Shown piece after piece: positions 20,701-29,102 of a DNA stretch of 64,000 nucleotides (within the stretch, counting starts at the first letter, position 1; each line of letters begins with the position of its first letter). The notes below the pieces were generated by a model that searched no databases, was not told the DNA's origin, and saw nothing but the letters and a program-made list of their open reading frames with translations. Source of the stretch: Novosphingobium album (ex Liu et al. 2023) (GTDB lineage Bacteria; Pseudomonadota; Alphaproteobacteria; Sphingomonadales; Sphingomonadaceae); NCBI RefSeq assembly GCF_029076845.1, contig NZ_JARESE010000056.1:1-64000 (forward strand). Reading direction: 5' to 3'. The position numbers and the translations under genes were made by a program.

Positions 20701-21107
20701 CCGCCCGGCCGCGTGGTCTCGCTGGTGATCAGGCCATCGAGCGTGTTGTATTCGCCCAGCAGCGTGCCGACGCCGGGCAGGCCGTGCTGGCCGAGCGTAT
20801 CCTCGTCCAGCTCGCCGAGCGATTCGATCCAGTCATAGGCGCCGATGCTGCCGGTGCCGTTGTAGGGCCCGGGCGCTTCGATAAAGGTGATATTGGCCAC
20901 CGCGCTCCAGCTTGCGAGCGCTGCGTTGAAGCCGGCGCGCGCGCCGTTCGCGCTCCAGGTGGTGCCGCCGTTCTGCCCCTGCCCTATCGCGCCCTGGAAC
21001 ACGTAAGTGATCTTCGTTCCGGGCACGTAGGCGAAATCATAGGTCAGGGAATCGATGAAGATGTTGCCCGAGTCAGTGGTCGAGACGATTTCGCTGGATG
21101 TCACCAT
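17757..21107 (-). CDS. Serralysin-like (M10) RTX metalloprotease, multidomain
   Basis: A 1116-residue secreted Ca/Zn protein. Residues 1-235: metzincin domain with zinc motif HEIGHGLGLLHP (144-155) and Met-turn VMSYNSG (M190). About 310-380: RTX repeats (GGDGDDRLHGNAGANRLDGGAG). About 440-520: PPC-like beta domain (HFYSFTAGGAG ... YYVKVSDHRGG). About 555-600: second RTX block. About 670-850: two Ig/cadherin-like tandem domains (ASDPDGDPVTL, FTYTPDPDFFGED). About 860-1095: two copies of a module containing LDPSFNRGGD. No N-terminal signal, as expected for type I secretion; no transporter genes adjoin. It faces away from the phytase gene (stops 22 bp apart). Substrate unknown. Confidence 0.88.
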   Translation of the reverse strand: MVTSSEIVSTTDSGNIFIDSLTYDFAYVPGTKITYVFQGAIGQGQNGGTTWSANGARAGFNAALASWSAVANITFIEAPGPYNGTGSIGAYDWIESLGELDEDTLGQHGLPGVGTLLGEYNTLDGLITSETTRPGGYSYDTFVHEIGHGLGLLHPHNDGDEAPGDPTFPGVYGEYQLGLYNLNQGVFTVMSYNSGYEEVGLSPDPGYGWALGPMAFDIAAIQRLYGANMSTNAGNSTFVLPGANVAGTGWLAIWDASGSDTIAAGNAGGAPATIDLRAATLLDAPGGGGFVSRIGGVIGGFTIANGATIENALGGDGDDRLHGNAGANRLDGGAGFDIVSYEGVTADLVIDLAAGTATGDGADTLVSIEGAVGGAGNDTLIARAGQVDIDALNEVYRPLYLDNTSRDTAMDLDYRFVAGASDPVVRMDAGMASVTVHAAPGGGSHFYSFTAGGAGPVYIDIDSSFAIDAEIWVYGESGALIASNDDGPGLDPGGANVFDSFLELNGLQAGQRYYVKVSDHRGGIESVASYDLNIAQAAARLADSAEPLGSMLDGWAGDDTLVGGSGFDRLFGGYGDDSLRGGAGNDLLVGGEGSDFARYSGLHSAYSANGLASDDIVVAGPDGTDHLIGVEGFLFDDGLFQWAADLGFFHDNRGPLLTVDTDVMTAEDVAVAFTITASDPDGDPVTLTIGQPTHGIITGGEDGRFTYTPDPDFFGEDYVSVLAKDDSSGGNTARITLHVTPVNDAPEAATSQTVRTQAGGPARFAIGASDRDGDALTYSASAPAHGTVAFAPGGIATYLPDAGYKGDDAFTITVADGHGGTIMQAIAIEFGDPAFGVLATTGFAGTVGGNGTVFGTTGFQDITIAPSDSAIVLDPSFNRGGDIVRLPGDAADYTIARSGSLADIIGPDVTLSVPFGPNGTLIVFDDGIRSLHVNATGTAVLFGAQEVTVTATAISAPPQNPVLPTGEDPGASARVLYEEGAHATLGGDFQIFGTGGAETVTWLAGDMTLDPSFNRGGDTLEIVDTASDFAAYRQGSAVVLVTDGGSILVPVGRGDMTLDFAGDARTLHLDTAAGTILVGSQAITATSLATAQDLAAPTLAMLVPFEAEASALSAWG

Positions 21108-21289
21108 GATCGGTTCGCCGCCCTCACCGCTTGTTCCGCGCGCCGCCCGCGCCTCGCCTGCCGCAACCGGGCTCGCCCCCTGGTCATCCCTGCCTCATAT
21201 CACGCCATTCCGCTGGCGCATCAGCGATTTGCGCCAAGCTGGTGCGGCAATGCGTGACGGCGCCAGCCCGGAGCGCTAGGCAAAGCACC

Positions 21290-21763
21290 ATGCCGCCACC
21301 TGCCGTGCTGTTCGTTTGCCTGGGCAATATCTGCCGCTCGCCGCTGGCCGAGGCGGCGCTGCGCCATGAGGCGGGGGCGGCCGGGCTCGACCTGCTGGTC
21401 GATTCCGCCGGCACGGGCGACTGGCATGTGGGCCAGCCACCCGACCGGCGCGCGCAGGCCACCGCGCGGCGCCACGGCATCGACATTTCCGGCTATCGCG
21501 CGCGGCAGGCGGGGCCGACCGATTTCGCGCGCTTCACCCATATCCTCGCGCTCGATCACGATAACCTCGCCCATCTCGCGCGGCTGGCGCCGGCCGGCCG
21601 CGAACATGTCCTCTCGCTGCTGCTCGACCATGTGCCGGGCCTTGAGGGGCAGGCCGTGGCCGATCCCTATTTCGGCGACGCCGAAGGCTTCGAACAGACC
21701 TGGGCGCAAGTGACGCGCGCGGCGCGCGAACTGGTGCGCAAGCTCGGCCGCGAAACGGACTGA
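21290..21763 (+). CDS. Low-molecular-weight protein-tyrosine phosphatase
   Basis: A 157-residue cytosolic phosphatase. P-loop CLGNICRS has C10 and R16 (CX5R), and the general-acid motif DPYFGD is near residue 123. Start at the ATG 21290 gives the standard N-terminus VLFVCLGNICRSP; the frame is open upstream but without homology. Its TGA stop is also the first three bases of a long inverted repeat. Confidence 0.92.
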   Translation: MPPPAVLFVCLGNICRSPLAEAALRHEAGAAGLDLLVDSAGTGDWHVGQPPDRRAQATARRHGIDISGYRARQAGPTDFARFTHILALDHDNLAHLARLAPAGREHVLSLLLDHVPGLEGQAVADPYFGDAEGFEQTWAQVTRAARELVRKLGRETD

Positions 21764-21921
21764 GAGTCTGTTTTGAAATGCGCGGAAGAGCGCATTTCGT
21801 GGCGGCACCGGCCCGCTCCCCCACCCGACCTCCCACAGAGTATCATTCCGATGGGAGGTCGGGTGGGGGAGCGGGCCGGTGCCGCCATGCGCCGATAGGC
21901 GCATTTCAAAACAGACTCTCA
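21761..21921. repeat. 161-bp palindromic intergenic element, copy A (best preserved)
   Basis: A nearly complete cruciform. Outer arms are perfect over 23 bp (21761-21783 and 21899-21921; TGAGAGTCTG at the left end). Inner arms are perfect over 35 bp (21801-21835 and 21852-21886) around a 16-nt loop. Short extra hairpins built on AAATGCGC...GCGCATTT lie between. The first three bases are the phosphatase stop codon. Related copies are at about 25809, 26871, 34970 and 37160. No coding capacity: a MITE- or REP-like element. It takes up half of the 372-bp gap before purC. Confidence 0.9.
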
Positions 21922-22022
21922 GAACCCGCGCGATCCTGCCCTCCGGCCGGCAATCGCGCGCGCCCCGATGCTTGCCCATGTTCAAGGCTGCGCATTAGTC
22001 ACATCTTCGCGGCCTAGCCGGT

Positions 22023-22050
22023 TTGCTTTTGAAGGTGCTTGGCCTATATG
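22023..22050 (+). promoter_or_regulatory. Candidate purC promoter
   Basis: TTGCTT (22023-22028), 16-bp spacer, TATATG (22045-22050). The predicted start near 22057 gives an 80-nt leader before the purC ATG. Confidence 0.45.
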
Positions 22051-22063
22051 CCAACGGCAATTG

Positions 22064-22106
22064 CCCCGGTCACGCGATTGCCTTTGGCGATCCGCCAGTA
22101 CCGGGG
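22064..22106 (+). promoter_or_regulatory. Structured purC 5' leader
   Basis: CCCCGGT (22064-22070) pairs perfectly with ACCGGGG (22100-22106); inside, ATTGCC-TTT-GGCGAT can form a second stem with one G-U pair. The ribosome-binding site AAGGA (22124-22128) is outside the stem. No match to a purine riboswitch core is seen. Confidence 0.35.
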
Positions 22107-22135
22107 CTTGTCGTCTTTCGATCAAGGATTTCACC

Positions 22136-22918
22136 ATGTCGCGTCGGCGCCAGATCTACGAAGGCAAGGCCAAGATCCTCTATGAGGGGCCTGAGCCCGG
22201 CACGCTGATCCAGTATTTCAAGGACGATGCCACCGCCTTCAACGCGCAGAAGCGCGGCACCATCCAGGGCAAGGGCGTCATCAACAACCGCATCAGCGAA
22301 TACGTCTTCACCCGCCTCAATCACATCGGCGTGCCCAACCACTTCATCCGCCGGCTCAACATGCGCGAGCAGCTGGTGCGGCAGGTCGAGATCATCCCGA
22401 TCGAAGTGGTGGTGCGCAATGTCGCGGCGGGCTCGATCTCCAAGCGGCTGGGCATTCCCGAGGGTGAGCCGCTGCCGCACACCCTGCTGGAATATTGCTA
22501 CAAGGACGATGCCCTGGGCGATCCGCTGGTCGCCGAAGAGCACATCGCCTGCTTCGGCTGGGCCTCCAACGAAGAGATGCAGGACATCTCGTCGATGGCG
22601 ATCCGGGTGAACGATTTCCTGTGCGGCATGTTCGCCGCGATCAACATCCGCCTGGTCGATTTCAAGCTGGAGTTCGGCCGCATCTGGGACGGCGACTACA
22701 GCCGCGTGATCCTGGCGGACGAGATCAGCCCCGACGGTTGCCGCCTGTGGGACATGCAGACCGGCGAAAAGCTGGACAAGGACCGTTTCCGCCGCGATCT
22801 GGGCGGCGAGGAAGAAGCCTATCAGGAAGTGGCCCGCCGGCTGGGCCTGCTGCAGGACGATGGCGGCCCGAGCGAAGTGTTCGACCTTTCCAAGCACAGG
22901 AAAATGCGGGGGAAGTGA
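22136..22918 (+). CDS. purC: Phosphoribosylaminoimidazole-succinocarboxamide (SAICAR) synthase
   Basis: Joins CAIR and aspartate with ATP in de novo purine synthesis. 260 residues, standard bacterial length. Marks: [30 protein letters not shown] at the N-terminus, [25 protein letters not shown], and [15 protein letters not shown] motif ([16 protein letters not shown]). The ATG at 22136 has a good AAGGA site; the frame is open upstream without homology. Confidence 0.97.
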   Translation: MSRRRQIYEGKAKILYEGPEPGTLIQYFKDDATAFNAQKRGTIQGKGVINNRISEYVFTRLNHIGVPNHFIRRLNMREQLVRQVEIIPIEVVVRNVAAGSISKRLGIPEGEPLPHTLLEYCYKDDALGDPLVAEEHIACFGWASNEEMQDISSMAIRVNDFLCGMFAAINIRLVDFKLEFGRIWDGDYSRVILADEISPDGCRLWDMQTGEKLDKDRFRRDLGGEEEAYQEVARRLGLLQDDGGPSEVFDLSKHRKMRGK

Positions 22919-22919
22919 T

Positions 22920-25811
22920 TTGCCGCTGAGATTTGCGGTCCTCGCCGCACTTCTTGCGCTACTCGCCGCCTGCGCCCCTCAGCCCGGGGGCATCGTCTCC
23001 ACGCCCGAACGCGCATCGCGCGAGACGGCGTGGGGCTTCGAAAACAGCGACATCCCGCTCGATCCCGCCTACCGCTTCGGCCGGCTGGCCAATGGGATGC
23101 GCTATGTCATCCGCCACAACGCGACGCCGGCCGGCACCGGGCTGGTGCGCATGGAAGTGGCCGCCGGCTCGCTCGACGAGGCCGAGGGCGAGCAGGGCTA
23201 TGCCCATTTCATCGAGCACATGGCCTTCAACGGCAGCACGCGCGTGCCCGAAGGCGAGATGGTCCGGCTGCTGGAACGCGATGGCCTGGCCTTCGGCGCC
23301 GATACCAACGCTTCCACCTCGTTCGAACGCACGACCTACAGGCTCGACTTGCCGCGCAACGATCCCGCGCTGCTCGATACCGCGCTGATGCTGATGCGCG
23401 AGACGGCCAGCGAGCTGACCGTCGCGCCCGAAGCGGTCAATCGCGAACGCGGCGTGGTGCTGGCCGAAATGCGCGATCGCAACACCTGGCAGTTTCGTGA
23501 GACGGTGGAAGGCAACCGCTTCTTCTACCCGCAAGCGCGCTTCACCCAGCGCTTCCCGATCGGCATGGCCGAAACCGTCGATGCGGCCACCGCCGACACC
23601 CTCAAGGCTTTCTACAAGCGCGAATACGTGCCCGCGCATACCACGCTGGTGGTGATCGGGGATTTTGACGTCACCGCGGTGGAAGCCGCCATCCTCGCCC
23701 GCTTCGGCGACTGGGCGGGAGCGCCGGCCGAGCCCCAGCCCGACGCCGGCCCGATCGCCCCGCGCGACCGCAACCGGATCGACATCTATATCGACCCGGC
23801 CATGGCCGAACGCGTCACCGTGATGCGCAGCGGCCCATGGATCGAGCAGACCGATACCGCCGCGATCCGCGAGCACAACCTGCTGCGCAACATCGGCTAT
23901 GACATCGTCAACCGCCGCCTGCAGCGCCTTTCGCGCCAGCAGGACGCGCCGTTTCGCGGCGCCGGCTTCGGCACGGGCGACGTGTTCGAAACGGCGCGAT
24001 CGACTCGCCTCATCGTCGATACGGTGGAGCGCAAGTGGCGGCGCGGGCTGATCGCGGTCGCGCGCGAATATCGCCGCGCGCTGACGTATGGCTTCACCGC
24101 CGAGGAAGTGGCCGAACAGGTCGCCAATGTCCGCACCGCCGTGGAAGACAGTGCCGCCGCCGCCGAGACGCGCGGCAACGACGATCTGGTCGGCGCCGTC
24201 TTCGCCCTGCTGCACGAACGGCTGGTGCCTTCCGATCCGGTGGCGCAGCTCGAACGGTTCAACGCGGTCGCCCCCCGGATCACGCCCGAACGCGTGCTGG
24301 AAGCCATGCGCGCCGAAGCGGTACCGCTGGAAGATCCGCTGATGCGCCTGCGCAGCCGGTTCGCTCCGGCCGGCGGGGCCGAGGCGATCCGCGCCGCCTG
24401 GCGCGAGGCGATGAAGGCATCGGTCAGCGCGGAAAGCTCCACCGATCTGGCGGGCTTCGCCTATACCGATTTCGGCCCGGCCGGCGTGGTGGTGAGCGAT
24501 CGGCGCGAGCCCCGGCTGGCCATTCGCGAAGTGCGCTTCGCCAATGGCGTGATGCTCAACCTCAAGCAGACCGCGCTGGAAAAGGATCGCGTGCATATCG
24601 CCGTCAGCATCGACGGGGGCGACATGCTCGATACCCCGAAGAACCCGCTGGCGACCGAGATGATGCCCTACCTCGACGAAGGCGGGCTGGGCAGGCACAG
24701 CGCTGACGAATTGCAGACCATCCTGGCCGGGCGCAAGGTTTCGGCCAGCTTCGGCACGGGCGAAAGCAGCTTCGATGCCTCGGCCGTGACCACCCCGCGC
24801 GATCTGGAAGTGGAATTGCAGCTGCTTGCCGCGCTGACCACCGATCCGGGCTACCGACGCGAAGGCGAGATCCAGTATCGCCATCAGATGAACAACTATT
24901 TCAACCGCTTGCGCGCCACGCCCAATTCCTCGCTACGCGCGGACCTGGGCGGTATCCTGTCGAATGACGATCCGCGCTTCACGCTCCAGCAGGTGGATGC
25001 CTATCGCGCGCTCACGTTCGCCCGGCTCAGGCAGGACGTTTCCGACCGGCTGGCGCACGGCGCAATCGAGATCGGGCTGGTGGGCGATATCGCCGAGGAC
25101 CAGGCGATCGCACTGGTCGCCGCCACGTTCGGCGCGCTGCCCGCGCGCGAGCCGGCGTTCCGCGCATACGAGAACCAGCCGCCGCGCCTCTTCACTGCGG
25201 ACCGGACGCCGCGCGTGCTGCGCCACGCGGGCGCGAAGGACCAGGCGCTGCTGCGCCTGACCTGGCCAACGCGCGACGATGGCGATCCGCTCGAATCGCT
25301 GGAACTCGAACTGCTTGAGCGGGTGGTGCGCATCGAGCTGTCCGACACGCTGCGCGAGGCGCTGGGCAAGGCCTATTCCCCCGCCGCGGCCAGCTCGCTT
25401 TCACGCGAATGGAAGGGCTATGGCACGTTCGGCATCGCCGCCTCGCTCGACGTGCGTGACGTGCCGGCGGCGCGCGCGGCGATCCTGCGCACCGTCTCGG
25501 ACTTGCGCTCCGCGCCGGTGACGCCCGATATCCTGCAGCGCGCCCGGCAGCCGATGGTCGAAGGCTTCCTCAACGGGCTCAAGTCCAACGAGGGCTGGCT
25601 CTCGCTGGTCGATCAGGCGCAGACCGAGCCTGACCGGATCGACCGCTATCTGACGGGCAAGGACCGGCTGCTCGCGCTGACCGCCGAAGACGTGCGGATC
25701 ATGGCCGCACGCTATCTCGAACCGGCGCAAGTGCTGGAAGTGCTCGTCCTGCCCGATGGCGTGGAGGTTCCCCCCGAGGCCGCGCCGCCAGCGGCGGGCA
25801 TGGAGCCTTGA
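22920..25811 (+). CDS. M16 family zinc metallopeptidase, lipoprotein
   Basis: A 963-residue envelope peptidase of the pitrilysin/M16 family. Signal peptide with lipobox L15-A-A-C18. The N-terminal active half has the inverted zinc motif H96-F-I-E99-H100 and the downstream Glu in the EAVNRERGVVLAEMRDR helix; a second M16 half follows from about residue 540 without a zinc motif. The TTG at 22920 is taken as start: it lies 1 nt after the purC stop, with GGGGGAAG upstream, and is immediately followed by the signal peptide. Downstream M16 proteases of this type clear peptides in the periplasm; substrate unknown. Confidence 0.9.
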   Translation: MPLRFAVLAALLALLAACAPQPGGIVSTPERASRETAWGFENSDIPLDPAYRFGRLANGMRYVIRHNATPAGTGLVRMEVAAGSLDEAEGEQGYAHFIEHMAFNGSTRVPEGEMVRLLERDGLAFGADTNASTSFERTTYRLDLPRNDPALLDTALMLMRETASELTVAPEAVNRERGVVLAEMRDRNTWQFRETVEGNRFFYPQARFTQRFPIGMAETVDAATADTLKAFYKREYVPAHTTLVVIGDFDVTAVEAAILARFGDWAGAPAEPQPDAGPIAPRDRNRIDIYIDPAMAERVTVMRSGPWIEQTDTAAIREHNLLRNIGYDIVNRRLQRLSRQQDAPFRGAGFGTGDVFETARSTRLIVDTVERKWRRGLIAVAREYRRALTYGFTAEEVAEQVANVRTAVEDSAAAAETRGNDDLVGAVFALLHERLVPSDPVAQLERFNAVAPRITPERVLEAMRAEAVPLEDPLMRLRSRFAPAGGAEAIRAAWREAMKASVSAESSTDLAGFAYTDFGPAGVVVSDRREPRLAIREVRFANGVMLNLKQTALEKDRVHIAVSIDGGDMLDTPKNPLATEMMPYLDEGGLGRHSADELQTILAGRKVSASFGTGESSFDASAVTTPRDLEVELQLLAALTTDPGYRREGEIQYRHQMNNYFNRLRATPNSSLRADLGGILSNDDPRFTLQQVDAYRALTFARLRQDVSDRLAHGAIEIGLVGDIAEDQAIALVAATFGALPAREPAFRAYENQPPRLFTADRTPRVLRHAGAKDQALLRLTWPTRDDGDPLESLELELLERVVRIELSDTLREALGKAYSPAAASSLSREWKGYGTFGIAASLDVRDVPAARAAILRTVSDLRSAPVTPDILQRARQPMVEGFLNGLKSNEGWLSLVDQAQTEPDRIDRYLTGKDRLLALTAEDVRIMAARYLEPAQVLEVLVLPDGVEVPPEAAPPAAGMEP

Positions 25812-25869
25812 AGGGAGCGGCCATGGCATCCGTCATGGCCTTGCGGCACCGGCCCGCTCGCGCCCTTCA
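25809..25869. repeat. Palindromic intergenic element, copy B (reduced) between convergent stops
   Basis: Fills the 55-bp gap between the convergent M16 and PEP-mutase-family genes. Outer arms TGAAGGG (25809-25815) and CCCTTCA (25863-25869) contain both stop codons; inner stem GGCCATG (25819-25825)/CATGGCC (25834-25840). The core GCGGCACCGGCCCGCTCG (25843-25860) is shared with the larger copies. It may serve as a two-way terminator. Confidence 0.65.
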
Positions 25870-26745
25870 GGGCGCGTGGTTGGGACGCGTGGGGCGGCCG
25901 GTCTTCTCCGCCCAGTCCACGATCAGTTCGTCATAAAGGTTCTGGTCGATCAGGTCGTACTTCTCGGGGAAGTTGGCGAAGGACGCCCCCGCGCTGGCGA
26001 CCGCGCCGGTTTCCATCAGCTCGCGCGCCATGCGAAGGTGGCCCACCGCCGCAGAGACCCAGCCCCAGCCGGTCGAAAGCGTGAACAGCGTATCGGGCAG
26101 GTTGAAGCCCAGCGTGCAGACCGGCACGGGCATTTCGGGAATGATCTGCTGGTGAGCTTCGGGCGAGGCGATCGGGAACACCAGCGCATCGGCGCCAGCC
26201 TCGGCATAGGCCTTGCCGCGCCGGATCGCTTCCTCGATCGAGCCGCCGCCGCCGCCGCCGCGCGTGCTGGGATAAAGCTCGTCGCAGCGGGCGATGATGA
26301 CGAAGCCCGAATCGCCGGCGGCCTTGCGCGATGCCTCGATCCGGCACTGCATGTCGGCCACCGAGCACAGCCCGTTCACATGCTTGGAATGCTTGGGATT
26401 GACCTCATCCTCGACATGGACACCGGCCACGCCCGCCTGCACGTAGCGGCGCGTGAAGTGGAACGCATCGGCCACGGTTTCGCCCAGCGTATCGGCATCG
26501 GCGATCAGCGGGATGTCCATGGCCTGGGCGATGCGCCCCGCCTGCTCGATCTGTTCGACCTGGCTGTAGATGCCGTTGTCGGGCACCGCATAGTGGAAGG
26601 CGGAGCAGGCATGGCCGCCCAGGTACGCCGCCGGGAAGCCGACATGCTGGACGATGCGCCCGGTCAGCGCGCTATAGGCCTCGGCCGCGACGAAGTGTTC
26701 GCCCTTGTCGATCAGGGCACGCAGTTTCTCACCCGGCGTCGGCAT
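25867..26745 (-). CDS. Isocitrate lyase/PEP mutase superfamily protein
   Basis: A 292-residue TIM-barrel enzyme of the superfamily that cleaves or forms C-C or P-C bonds of 2-oxo/enol acids. Visible: SALTGRIVQHVGFPAAYLGG, the Mg-binding ADADTLGE, and GVHVEDEVNPKHSKH. The catalytic-loop motif KKCGH of isocitrate and methylisocitrate lyases is replaced by NPKHSKHVNG, which lacks the Cys, so a simple lyase assignment is unsafe; PEP-mutase, oxaloacetase or hydrolase-type activity is possible. Start ATG 26745 has a GGGGAG site. Confidence 0.8.
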   Translation of the reverse strand: MPTPGEKLRALIDKGEHFVAAEAYSALTGRIVQHVGFPAAYLGGHACSAFHYAVPDNGIYSQVEQIEQAGRIAQAMDIPLIADADTLGETVADAFHFTRRYVQAGVAGVHVEDEVNPKHSKHVNGLCSVADMQCRIEASRKAAGDSGFVIIARCDELYPSTRGGGGGGSIEEAIRRGKAYAEAGADALVFPIASPEAHQQIIPEMPVPVCTLGFNLPDTLFTLSTGWGWVSAAVGHLRMARELMETGAVASAGASFANFPEKYDLIDQNLYDELIVDWAEKTGRPTRPNHAP

Positions 26746-26870
26746 CGTCACATCTCCCCATGGTATCGCTCGCGGATCGTCCGCTTGCGCCAGCGGTTGC
26801 ATGATCGCGCGCGTGAGGCAAGCATCCGTGCCCACGCGCGCGATCAGCGCGCCGTGGCGATGCGTTGGCG

Positions 26871-26955
26871 GGAAATGCGCGGAAGAGCGCATTTCGTCGC
26901 GGCGCCGGGCGGGGGAGCGGGCCGGTACCGCTCTGCGCCTAAACCCGCATCCTCA
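26871..26955. repeat. Palindromic intergenic element, copy C (partial)
   Basis: Contains the hairpin GAAATGCGCGGAAGAGCGCA (from 26872) and the block GGGGGAGCGGGCCGG, both identical to copy A, and ends at the stop codon of gph (TGA on the minus strand, 26955-26953). One arm of the large inverted repeat is shortened. Confidence 0.75.
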
Positions 26956-27627
26956 AACCAGCGCTTCCAGCGTGGGGATCAGCGCGTCGTAATGGTCGAT
27001 CACCGCCGATCCGCCCAGTTCGGCCGGCGGCAGGTCGCAAAAGCCGAAGCTGACGACGACGCAGGGAATGCCGGCGGCAAGCGCCGCGCCGGTATCGTAT
27101 GTCGTATCCCCGACGAAGGCCGCGCGGCCGCCGCCGCCGCGCGCGATCATGGCATTGAGCATGTCGGGCCGGGGCTTGGCCCTGCCCGGCCCCAGCGAAT
27201 CGCCGCCGATCACCGTATAGAACCGCTCCGACAGGCCCAGATCGCCGATCAGCCGCACCGCCAGCCGTTCCAGCTTGTTGGTGACGATGGCGATCTTCGC
27301 GCCGCGCGTGGCCAGCCCGTCCAGCATCGCCTCGCCGCCGGGGAACAGGCGCGTATGATGCGCGATATTGTCTTCATAGAACGCGATCAGCGCGCGATGC
27401 AGTTCCTCGAAGCGGGCCTCCGATACCATGCCGCCGGTCACTTCCAGCGCGCGCGCGAGCATGACTTTCGCGCCCCCGCCGATCAGGTCGCGCACTTCGG
27501 CCGAGGGAATCGATGGCCGCCCCTCCAGCCCGGTGGCGAAATTGACCGCGGCGGCAAGGTCTCCGTGCGTGTCGAGCAGGGTTCCGTCGAGGTCGAACCC
27601 GACGATTTCGAAAGGAAAGCGATTCAT
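26953..27627 (-). CDS. gph: Phosphoglycolate phosphatase (HAD superfamily)
   Basis: Dephosphorylates 2-phosphoglycolate formed by DNA repair or oxygenase side reactions. 224 residues. HAD motif I DLDGTLLDT (D12, D14), motif II IVTNK, motif III K in GRAKPRP and motif IV FVGDTTYDTGAA. The cap domain is the helical region from 20 to 90. Divergent from glmU with 60 bp between starts. Its stop lies at the end of repeat copy C. Confidence 0.9.
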   Translation of the reverse strand: MNRFPFEIVGFDLDGTLLDTHGDLAAAVNFATGLEGRPSIPSAEVRDLIGGGAKVMLARALEVTGGMVSEARFEELHRALIAFYEDNIAHHTRLFPGGEAMLDGLATRGAKIAIVTNKLERLAVRLIGDLGLSERFYTVIGGDSLGPGRAKPRPDMLNAMIARGGGGRAAFVGDTTYDTGAALAAGIPCVVVSFGFCDLPPAELGGSAVIDHYDALIPTLEALV

Positions 27628-27687
27628 GCGCGCTCCAGTGGCGGCTTGCAGTGGAAACGGCAACAATTTGCTGGCACATGGCGCTGC

Positions 27688-29067
27688 ATGACCGACGCCG
27701 CATCTCCGCTCGCCGCATCTCCGCTTGCCATCGTCATCCTCGCCGCCGGCAAGGGCACTCGCATGAAAAGCGAGCTGCACAAGGTGCTGCACCCGATCGC
27801 CGGCCGGCCGATGCTGGAGCACCTGCTGGCCAGCGCGGCCGAACTCGCGCCCGAACGGCAAGTCGTGGTCGCCGGCCATGGGCGCGAGCAGCTCGAAGCC
27901 GTGCTGGCCGGCCGCGCCACGATCGCGGTGCAGGAACCGCAGCACGGCACCGGCCACGCGGTGCTGCAGGCCGAAGCGGCGCTGGCCGGCTTCGAAGGCG
28001 ATGTGCTGATCCTCTATGGCGACGTGCCGTTCGTGCGCGCGCAGACCATGCGCGCGATGCTCGACCGGCTGCATGGCTGGCACAATCCGCCCGTCGTCGT
28101 GCTGGGCTTCGAGCCAGAGGATTCGCTGAATTACGGCCGGATCGTCGCCGATGCGGACAAGATCCTGGAGATGGTCGAGCACAAGGACGCGACGGCCGAG
28201 CAGCGCGCGGTGAAGCTGTGCAATTCCGGGCTGATGGCGGTGCGCTCGCGCGATCTCTTCGCGCTGCTGCGGCGCCTGCGCAACGATAACGCGCAGGGCG
28301 AATACTACCTGACCGACATCGTCAACATCGCCACCGACGACGGCCACCATTGCGCGGTGATCGTCACCGACGATCCCGACGAGGTGGCCGGGATCAACAG
28401 CCGGGGCGAACTGGCCGAGGCCGAGGCGCGCTGGCAGGCGCGGCGGCGGCGGCAGGCCATGGCCGACGGCGCCTCGCTGGTCGCGCCCGAAACCGTCTGG
28501 TTCGCCTGGGACACCAGGGTGGGCCGCGACGTGACGATCGAGCCCAATGTCGTGTTCGGCCCCGGTGTCGAAGTGGCCGACAACGTGACCATCCGCGCCT
28601 TCTGCCATATCGAGGGCGCCAGCCTGGCCAGCGGGGTCGAGGTCGGCCCTTATGCGCGGCTGCGGCCGGGCGCGGTGCTCAAGGAACGATCCAAGGTCGG
28701 CAATTTCGTCGAGATGAAGAAGGCGGTGCTCGGCCCCGGCGCCAAGGCCAATCACCTGAGCTATCTGGGCGATGCCGAGGTGGGCGCCGGCGCGAACATC
28801 GGCGCGGGCACGATCACCTGCAATTACGATGGCTATTTCAAGCACAAGACCGTGATCGGCGAGCGCGCCTTCATCGGATCGAACAGCGCGCTGATCGCCC
28901 CGGTGCGGATCGGCGCCGACGCGATCGTGGCGGCGGGCAGCGCGGTGAGCCGCGACGTCGCCGATGGCGAGCTGCGACTGGTGCGCGCCGAACAGCTGGT
29001 CAAGCCCGGCTGGGCTGACCGCTTTCACGATGCCATGAAGAAGAAAAAGGCCGAAAAGGCCCGATAA
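27688..29067 (+). CDS. glmU: Bifunctional UDP-GlcNAc pyrophosphorylase / GlcN-1-P acetyltransferase
   Basis: Makes UDP-GlcNAc for peptidoglycan and lipid A. 459 residues. N-terminal uridyltransferase with LAAGKGTRM (18-26) and the lysine of LHKVL; C-terminal left-handed beta-helix from about 265 with hexapeptide repeats, NFVEMKKAVLGPGAKANHLSYLGDA and GAGTITCNYDGYFKHKT. Unrelated open frame extends upstream; the ATG at 27688 is conserved. The matching glmS lies 1.5 kb downstream, separated by an AIM24 gene and a VapBC pair. Confidence 0.96.
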   Translation: MTDAASPLAASPLAIVILAAGKGTRMKSELHKVLHPIAGRPMLEHLLASAAELAPERQVVVAGHGREQLEAVLAGRATIAVQEPQHGTGHAVLQAEAALAGFEGDVLILYGDVPFVRAQTMRAMLDRLHGWHNPPVVVLGFEPEDSLNYGRIVADADKILEMVEHKDATAEQRAVKLCNSGLMAVRSRDLFALLRRLRNDNAQGEYYLTDIVNIATDDGHHCAVIVTDDPDEVAGINSRGELAEAEARWQARRRRQAMADGASLVAPETVWFAWDTRVGRDVTIEPNVVFGPGVEVADNVTIRAFCHIEGASLASGVEVGPYARLRPGAVLKERSKVGNFVEMKKAVLGPGAKANHLSYLGDAEVGAGANIGAGTITCNYDGYFKHKTVIGERAFIGSNSALIAPVRIGADAIVAAGSAVSRDVADGELRLVRAEQLVKPGWADRFHDAMKKKKAEKAR

Positions 29068-29102
29068 TCGCTTTCCAACATCCGCATACCGGAGCCATTG
29101 CC

